Of a stretch of 9,860 nt of DNA, positions 5,875 through 9,860 are shown in pieces. Positions within the stretch are counted from its first letter, which is position 1. Each line of letters starts with the position of its first letter. Source of the stretch: Clostridiaceae bacterium (GTDB taxonomy: Bacteria; Bacillota; Clostridia; Oscillospirales; Butyricicoccaceae). The DNA is taken from positions 1 to 9,860 of the forward strand of contig JAEDEU010000054.1 in assembly GCA_016293155.1 (NCBI GenBank), given 5' to 3'. Below the pieces are notes generated by a model that saw only the letters and a list, made by a program, of their open reading frames with translations, was not told where the DNA came from and made no database searches. Position numbers and translations under genes: made by a program.

Positions 5875-6786
5875 TTATCCCAGACGAATCATCTCATCAA
5901 TGCAGTGCTTTGCCGCAAGGCGGGTTTCCTCATCCATCGTGATCTCCTCGCCGCCCTGACCGCGTAGCACGCGCAGTACATCGACCAGCGTGGTGGATTT
6001 CATGTTCGGACAAATCAGCTTCTTGGACAGAATATAAAACTCCTTGTCCGGACAGTCATACTGCAAATGCTCCGCAATACTGATCTCTGTACCGATGATA
6101 AACTGCTTCGCATCCGACTTCTTGGCAAATTCCATAATGCCGGAGGTAGAGCCGATATAATCCGCCTTCGCCGCGACTGCCGGCACGCATTCCGGATGAA
6201 CCAGCAGCAGTGCGTCCGGATGCGCAGCCTTTGCCTGCTCCACGTCCTTGACTGAAACAGCCGCATGAATCGGACATCCGCCCTGAAGCAGCTTAATCTC
6301 CTTTTCCGGTACCTGTTCCGCCACATACGCGCCGAGGTTGCAGTCCGGGATAAATACAATCTTGTCCGTGTCCAGATTTTTGACAATCTTGACCGCCGAG
6401 GACGAGGTGACACATACATCGCAGATCGTCTTCAGCTCTGCGGTTGTATTAATGTATGCGACGACGGTATAGTCCGGGTTCGCCTGCTTCCACATGCCGA
6501 TCAAATCCTTGTCCATCTGCTCCGCCATCGGACATCCCGCAATCGGATTTGCCAAAAAGACCTTTTTCTGCGGGGAAAGAATTTTGACGGTTTCCGCCAT
6601 AAAGCGCACACCGCACATGATTACCGTGCTTTGCGGTGCACGTTCCGCCATTACACTCAGCTGATAGGAATCCCCCACAAAGTCCGCAACCTCTGCAATT
6701 TCGCGCGCCTGATAGCTGTGCGCCAGAATACATACATCATTCTCCTTTTTCAGGCGGAGAATTTCTTCCTGAATATCTCGAATCAT
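5875..6786 (-). CDS. nadA: Quinolinate synthase
   Basis: NadA condenses iminoaspartate with dihydroxyacetone phosphate to quinolinate in de novo NAD synthesis, in the cytoplasm, using a 4Fe-4S cluster. The 303-residue protein begins MIRDIQEEIL. The three expected cluster cysteines are visible by alignment with known NadA proteins: Cys85 (NPIAGCPM), Cys171 (QGGCPIH) and Cys259 (LICPNM). Other family signatures are ILAHSYQ (20-26), GVRFMAETVKILSP (59-72), VTSSSA (126-131), VHPEC (196-200) and GSTSG (212-216). The frame is open upstream into cysK as far as 7056, but the start at 6786 is chosen because GAAAGGAC lies at a proper distance and residue 1 then matches the family. No nadB or nadC is in the window. 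It follows cysK by 79 nt that contain a hairpin and no clear promoter, so it is probably expressed by read-through as the last gene of the cysteine operon. Confidence 0.95.
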   Translation of the reverse strand: MIRDIQEEILRLKKENDVCILAHSYQAREIAEVADFVGDSYQLSVMAERAPQSTVIMCGVRFMAETVKILSPQKKVFLANPIAGCPMAEQMDKDLIGMWKQANPDYTVVAYINTTAELKTICDVCVTSSSAVKIVKNLDTDKIVFIPDCNLGAYVAEQVPEKEIKLLQGGCPIHAAVSVKDVEQAKAAHPDALLLVHPECVPAVAAKADYIGSTSGIMEFAKKSDAKQFIIGTEISIAEHLQYDCPDKEFYILSKKLICPNMKSTTLVDVLRVLRGQGGEEITMDEETRLAAKHCIDEMIRLG

Positions 6787-6810
6787 ACTGTTTTGTCCTT
6801 TCTCATAAAT

Positions 6811-6840
6811 AGGGCTGATACCGTTTGCGGCATCAGCCCT
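6811..6840 (-). terminator. Hairpin between cysK and nadA, weak terminator or processing site
   Basis: On the minus strand, AGGGCTGATGCCG, loop CAAA, then CGGTATCAGCCCT form a 13-bp stem with one G-U pair (A-C on the other strand). What follows is only ATTTATGAG, a poor T-tract, and the nadA ribosome binding site comes about 10 nt later. Partial termination or mRNA processing that lowers nadA relative to cysK is therefore more likely than a full stop. Confidence 0.55.
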
Positions 6841-6865
6841 GTATGTGTTCCTTTGTTCTCTATGC

Positions 6866-7798
6866 TCAGTCTGCAAACAGTGCAGTGGAAAGATAGCGTT
6901 CACCGGTATCCGGCAGCAGTGCCACAATGGTCTTGCCTGCGTTTTCCGGACGCTTTGCCAGCTCAGCTGCTGCCCAGACCGCTGCGCCGGAAGAAATACC
7001 GACCAGAATACCCTCCGTGCGCGCGATCGCTCTGCCTGTACGGAATGCATCCTCATTCTCTACCGGAATAATCTCATCATAAATATCAGTATCCAGCGTA
7101 TCCGGCACGAAGCCTGCACCAATGCCCTGAATCTTATGCGGACCTGCGGTGCCCTTGGACAGCACCGGAGAGGTTGCCGGCTCCACTGCGACGACCTTGA
7201 CATTCGGATTCTGGCTCTTGAGATACTTTCCGGTGCCGGAAATGGTACCGCCGGTGCCGACGCCCGCGACAAAGATATCCACCTTCCCGTCCGTATCTGC
7301 CCAGATTTCCGGACCGGTGGTCTCAAAATGCACCTTCGGGTTGGACGGATTGACAAACTGTCCGAGAATAACCGCATCCTCAATCGAACGCTCCAGCTCC
7401 TCTGCCTGCGCAATGGCACCCTTCATGCCCTGTGCGCCGTCCGTGAGGACAACCTCTGCGCCGTATGCCTTGACCAGATTTCTGCGCTCGATGCTCATGG
7501 TTTCCGGCATGGTCAGAATGACATGATAGCCCTTTGCCGTGCCGACTGCCGCAAGTCCGATGCCGGTATTGCCGCTGGTCGGCTCAATAATCGTTGCGCC
7601 CGGCTTGAGCACGCCGGAAGCCTCCGCATCCGCGATCATTGCATTTGCGACGCGGTCCTTTACGCTTCCTGCCGGATTGAAATATTCCAGCTTTGCCAGA
7701 ACGGTTGCTTTCAGGTCATTTTCCTGCTCGTAGCCGGTCAGCTCCATCAGCGGCGTGCCGCCAATCAGCTCGGTAAGATTCTTTTTAATGTTAGCCAT
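6866..7798 (-). CDS. cysK: Cysteine synthase (O-acetylserine sulfhydrylase)
   Basis: A PLP enzyme that makes cysteine and acetate from O-acetylserine and sulfide. At 310 residues it has the normal CysK length. The PLP lysine is Lys47 in NPAGSVKDR, the substrate loop is PTSGNTG (73-79), the phosphate-binding glycine loop is GTGGT (181-185), and Ser270 in GISSGAA is placed to contact the pyridine nitrogen. The C-terminal DTGERYLS is typical. The start at 7798 is preceded by AAGGAGAG. It follows metY by only 13 nt, so the two are co-transcribed. CysK fits better than CysM by overall motifs. No serine acetyltransferase gene (cysE) is adjacent, so O-acetylserine must be made elsewhere. Confidence 0.96.
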   Translation of the reverse strand: MANIKKNLTELIGGTPLMELTGYEQENDLKATVLAKLEYFNPAGSVKDRVANAMIADAEASGVLKPGATIIEPTSGNTGIGLAAVGTAKGYHVILTMPETMSIERRNLVKAYGAEVVLTDGAQGMKGAIAQAEELERSIEDAVILGQFVNPSNPKVHFETTGPEIWADTDGKVDIFVAGVGTGGTISGTGKYLKSQNPNVKVVAVEPATSPVLSKGTAGPHKIQGIGAGFVPDTLDTDIYDEIIPVENEDAFRTGRAIARTEGILVGISSGAAVWAAAELAKRPENAGKTIVALLPDTGERYLSTALFAD

Positions 7799-7811
7799 GA
7801 TGCCTCTCTCC

Positions 7812-9104
7812 TTATTTTACAGCTTCAAAGGCCTGTGCGAGGTCTTCAATAATATCATCAATGTGCTCGGTGCCGATGGACAGACGGATGGTATTTCTAA
7901 AGATACCCTGATCCTTCAGCTCCTCATCGGTGCACTGGCTGTGGGTGGTGGTTGCCGGGTGGATGACCAGCGACTTGACGTCCGCAACATTTGCCAGCAG
8001 CGAGAACAGCTCCAGATGGTCGATAAAGTCCTTTGCGGTCTGCTCATCGCCCTTGATTTCAAAGGTAAAGATCGAGCCGCCGCCGTTTGGGAAGTACTTT
8101 GCATACAGCTTCTGCTGCTCCGGATCCTCCGAAACGGACGGATGATGTACTGCCTCGACCTGCGGATGATTGTTGAGGAACTGAACCACCTTGAGCGCGT
8201 TCTCTACATGGCGCTCAACGCGCAGGGACAGCGTTTCCAGACCCTGTAGGAAGATGAATGCGTGGAACGGAGACAGGGTTGCGCCGGTATCTCTCAGCAG
8301 GATTGCGCGGATCTTTGTAACAAATGCCGCTGCGCCGACCGCCTTGGTAAAGCTGATGCCGTGATAGCTCGGATTCGGCTCGGTCAGGGACGGGAACTTG
8401 CCGGATGCCTCCCAATCGAACTTGCCGCTGTCAACAATCACGCCGCCGATGGTGGTGCCGTGACCGCCGATGAACTTGGTCGCAGAGTGAACGACGATGT
8501 CCGCACCGTACTCAATCGGACGAACCAGATACGGAGTTGCAAACGTGCTGTCGATGACCAACGGGATCTTATGGGCATGTGCAATACCTGCAATGCGCTC
8601 GATATCGACGACATCCGAATTCGGGTTGCCCAGCGTTTCGATAAACACCGCCTTGGTATTGTCCTGAATCGCCGCCTCAACCGCATCATAATCAAACGGA
8701 TTGACAAACGTGGTGGAAATGCCGTACTGCGGCAGTGTATGTGCCAGCAGGTTGTAGGTACCGCCATAGATGTTCTTCGCCGCTACGATATGATCGCCGC
8801 CCTGCGCCAGGTTCTGGATGGTATAGGAAATTGCCGCTGCTCCGGATGCAACCGCCAGAGCTGCAACGCCGCCCTCCAGCGCCGCAATGCGCTGCTCAAA
8901 CACATCCTCAGTCGGATTGGTCAGACGGCCGTAAATGTTGCCGGCATCTGCCAGACCAAAGCGTGCCGCCGCGTGATCGCAGTTGCGGAATACATACGAA
9001 CTGGTCTGATAAATCGGAACCGCTCTTGCATCGGTTACCGGATCCGGCTGCTCCTGACCAACATGCAGCTGCAAGGTCTCAAAACGATAATTCTTGTTGC
9101 TCAT
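7812..9104 (-). CDS. metY: O-acetylhomoserine sulfhydrylase (Cys/Met-metabolism PLP enzyme)
   Basis: MetY joins O-acetylhomoserine and sulfide to homocysteine, the direct sulfhydrylation route to methionine; some members also use O-acetylserine. The 430-residue length is typical of MetY and longer than MetB/MetC (about 380-400), because of the insert around residues 225-275. The PLP lysine is Lys210 in VVHSATKFIGGHG, the PLP-phosphate residues Tyr58 and Arg60 are in IYGR, Asp185 in VIDSTFATPY contacts the pyridine nitrogen, and SGAAA (88-92) lies in the cofactor loop. The C-terminal part has SLVIHPATTTH and the FRNTIRLSIGTEH segment. The start at 9104 is preceded by AAAGGAG with 9 nt spacing. 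Upstream lie a 27-codon leader ORF, a promoter and a likely Rrf2 operator. cysK follows after 13 nt. Confidence 0.96.
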   Translation of the reverse strand: MSNKNYRFETLQLHVGQEQPDPVTDARAVPIYQTSSYVFRNCDHAAARFGLADAGNIYGRLTNPTEDVFEQRIAALEGGVAALAVASGAAAISYTIQNLAQGGDHIVAAKNIYGGTYNLLAHTLPQYGISTTFVNPFDYDAVEAAIQDNTKAVFIETLGNPNSDVVDIERIAGIAHAHKIPLVIDSTFATPYLVRPIEYGADIVVHSATKFIGGHGTTIGGVIVDSGKFDWEASGKFPSLTEPNPSYHGISFTKAVGAAAFVTKIRAILLRDTGATLSPFHAFIFLQGLETLSLRVERHVENALKVVQFLNNHPQVEAVHHPSVSEDPEQQKLYAKYFPNGGGSIFTFEIKGDEQTAKDFIDHLELFSLLANVADVKSLVIHPATTTHSQCTDEELKDQGIFRNTIRLSIGTEHIDDIIEDLAQAFEAVK

Positions 9105-9112
9105 AATATTTT

Positions 9113-9199
9113 ACTCCTTTGATAAACGATATAGTAGATGTCTTTCAAATCAATGCTGATGGATGAATCCTGAACATCGACACATTCGCCCATAGGAGT
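9113..9199 (-). promoter_or_regulatory. Possible translational switch: metY ribosome binding site and its complement in the leader ORF
   Basis: On the minus-strand RNA, AGGAGU of the metY ribosome binding site (9113-9118) is exactly complementary to ACUCCU (9194-9199) within codons 12-14 of the leader ORF. A second possible pairing joins GAUGUUCA (9171-9178), which overlaps the Cys codons, with UGAAAGACAUC (9137-9147, small bulge). A ribosome held at the Cys codons (9174-9182) would cover or border the ACUCCU hexamer and could free the ribosome binding site. The complementarity is visible; the switching is inferred. Confidence 0.45.
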
Positions 9200-9233
9200 G
9201 ATAAATGTCTGATCTGATATTACGGTAATTCAT
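9150..9233 (-). CDS. Short cysteine-containing leader peptide upstream of metY (27 aa)
   Basis: The ORF has an ATG at 9231-9233, 27 codons and a TGA at 9150-9152, and lies wholly inside the metY mRNA leader. AAAGGGAA, 6 nt before the ATG, can serve as ribosome binding site. The peptide starts MNYRNIRSDIYHSYGR and continues with MCRCSGF, so Cys codons 18 and 20 (both TGT) sit close together in a tiny peptide ahead of two sulfhydrylase genes. It has several Arg, Tyr and His and no hydrophobic segment, so a secreted or membrane role is unlikely. By analogy with other amino-acid leader peptides it may report cysteinyl-tRNA supply. The peptide ends 45 nt before metY. Its existence rests on position, ribosome binding site and Cys content; conservation is untested. 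Confidence 0.55.
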   Translation of the reverse strand: MNYRNIRSDIYHSYGRMCRCSGFIHQH

Positions 9234-9268
9234 AATGCAGTTCCCTTTCACACATTTCATATCTGTTC

Positions 9269-9281
9269 AGTAGGTTTACTA
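9269..9281. promoter_or_regulatory. Candidate Rrf2 operator at the metY promoter
   Basis: The plus strand reads AGTAGGTTTACTA, a palindrome with AGTA/TACT arms overlapping the predicted metY transcription start. It matches the element at the regulator's own promoter (ACTAGGATTAGTA, 9818-9830) at 10 of 13 positions, and two of the three differences are a C/G swap made symmetrically in both arms. The general form is ASTAGGWTTASTA. Confidence 0.5.
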
Positions 9282-9289
9282 CGTGATTA

Positions 9290-9318
9290 AGAATACCACC
9301 CGTTTTCCACTTTGTCAA
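9290..9318 (-). promoter_or_regulatory. Sigma-A promoter of the metY-cysK-nadA operon
   Basis: On the minus strand, TTGACA (9313-9318), 17 nt, then TATTCT (9290-9295), preceded by TGG. The predicted start is near 9283, giving a leader of about 180 nt with the short cysteine ORF. It lies 39 nt behind the regulator's stop codon with no terminator between, so metY may also receive read-through from the regulator's promoter. Confidence 0.78.
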
Positions 9319-9356
9319 GTACCCAGCAAAAATATTTTCCATTTTTCCTACTAATT

Positions 9357-9791
9357 TTATATGGAATAGTTGTTCGACATCGCCGCCTGACGCTCGACCA
9401 AATCCGCAAGGGTAATATGATCGACAACCGAATTGATTGCATCATTCAGCTCACGCCATACGGTAACCGTTACGCAGTCGTCTGCCTTTGCGCAATGCTC
9501 TACGCCGTCCTCCACGCACGGGACAGGTGCAAGACTGCCCTCTGTCAGGCGCAGAATGCTGCCGACGGTATATTCCTCTGCCGGATGTGCCAGACGATAG
9601 CCGCCGAACGAGCCGCGTGTACTGCGCACAAAGCCCGCCTTGGTCAACATGCCGATAATCTGCTCCAAATATTTTCCGCTGATCTCCTGACGCTGTGCAA
9701 TTGACTTTAGCGAAATATTTTCACCGGTATCGTGAATCGCCAGATCCAGCATCAGCCGCAGCGCATATCGTCCTCTGGTTGAAATTCTCAT
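9357..9791 (-). CDS. Rrf2-family transcription regulator, IscR-like
   Basis: A 144-residue winged-helix repressor/sensor. The N-terminus MRISTRGRYALRLMLDLA is the classic Rrf2 start, the recognition region is QEISGKYLEQIIGMLTKAGF (35-54), and the wing follows with RGSFGGYRLAHP (59-70). Three cysteines, Cys92, Cys100 and Cys106, sit where IscR has its 2Fe-2S ligands, though the first gap is 7 residues instead of 5. CymR-type cysteine regulators, as I recall, lack this triplet, so Fe-S sensing is likely. The frame opens at an ATG at 9812, but that codon lies in the -10 box of the promoter; the start at 9791 has GAGGTG at a proper distance and gives the normal length. It precedes metY and is probably autoregulated through the palindrome in its promoter. 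Family is firm; the ligand is inferred. Confidence 0.92.
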   Translation of the reverse strand: MRISTRGRYALRLMLDLAIHDTGENISLKSIAQRQEISGKYLEQIIGMLTKAGFVRSTRGSFGGYRLAHPAEEYTVGSILRLTEGSLAPVPCVEDGVEHCAKADDCVTVTVWRELNDAINSVVDHITLADLVERQAAMSNNYSI

Positions 9792-9810
9792 CTTTCTCAC
9801 CTCTTTCCCC

Positions 9811-9839
9811 ATTATATACTAGGATTAGTATAATTACAA
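9811..9839 (-). promoter_or_regulatory. Promoter of the Rrf2 regulator
   Basis: On the minus strand, TTGTAA (9834-9839), 17 nt, then a perfect TATAAT (9811-9816). The predicted start is near 9804, which excludes the ATG at 9812 as translation start and supports 9791. Confidence 0.8.
9815..9832. promoter_or_regulatory. Palindromic operator in the regulator's own promoter
   Basis: TATACTA-GGAT-TAGTATA is a perfect inverted repeat with 7-bp arms and a 4-nt spacer. It overlaps the -10 box and fills most of the -35/-10 spacer, the usual place for a repressor site. The core ACTA...TAGT resembles the centre of the E. coli IscR type 1 site, with different spacing. Confidence 0.65.
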
Positions 9840-9860
9840 GCAAAAAATAAAAAAACCGTT

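Noticed and set aside
6787..7056. N-terminal extension of nadA to an ATG inside cysK
   Set aside because: The extension is a shadow of cysK and the intergenic hairpin. The family N-terminus and a ribosome binding site point to 6786.
9792..9812. Upstream ATG for the Rrf2 regulator
   Set aside because: It overlaps the TATAAT box, so it cannot be in the mRNA made from that promoter. The start at 9791 has a ribosome binding site and the conserved Rrf2 N-terminus.
9841..9860. T-rich minus-strand tract at the right edge, possible terminator of the next gene upstream
   Set aside because: Only the T-run and AACGG are inside the window; the stem, if any, is outside, so it cannot be supported.

Overview
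The window looks like chromosomal DNA of an anaerobic Firmicute, most likely a gut Clostridium relative of the Oscillospirales/Ruminococcaceae kind. The reasons are the moderate GC content, AAGGAGG-type ribosome binding sites, consensus sigma-A promoters, a two-domain flavodiiron protein, the GGGtGRT/NifU-like pair and an IscR-like Rrf2 regulator. The exact genus is a guess. I see no transposase, phage gene, CRISPR array, tRNA or rRNA.

Layout. (1) 1-1886, minus strand: a two-gene operon with a NifU-like Fe-S scaffold protein followed by a GGGtGRT-family protein that is cut by the window edge. A consensus promoter drives it, and its roughly 160-nt leader has a strong hairpin just before the ribosome binding site. 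(2) About 1974-2386, minus strand: a free-standing transcription unit without a credible protein. It has a near-perfect promoter, about 375 nt rich in potential stem-loops, and an intrinsic terminator. I read it as an unassigned structured non-coding RNA. (3) 2437-2925, minus strand: an O6-alkylguanine-DNA alkyltransferase. (4) 3168-4334, plus strand: a flavodiiron oxygen/NO reductase, closed by a terminator that can work in both directions. (5) 4558-5658, minus strand: two small unrecognised genes (70 and 118 residues), each with its own promoter and a terminator downstream. (6) 5824-9839, minus strand: a sulfur-assimilation cluster, in transcription order an Rrf2/IscR-like regulator, a short cysteine-containing leader ORF, metY, cysK and nadA, then a terminator.

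How the genes fit together. MetY and CysK fix sulfide into homocysteine and cysteine. Cysteine is the sulfur source for Fe-S clusters, NadA needs a 4Fe-4S cluster, and the regulator has three cysteines placed like those of IscR. The regulator gene and metY carry matching palindromes at their promoters, which suggests one operator type. The metY mRNA leader encodes a 27-residue peptide with two close Cys codons. Just upstream of those codons is a hexamer complementary to the metY ribosome binding site, so a cysteine-sensing translational switch is plausible. The Fe-S theme recurs in the NifU-like/GGGtGRT operon and in the flavodiiron protein, but these are separate transcription units.

The items most worth following up are the unassigned RNA at about 1974-2351, the cysteine leader ORF and switch at 9113-9233, and the shared operator at 9269-9281 and 9815-9832.
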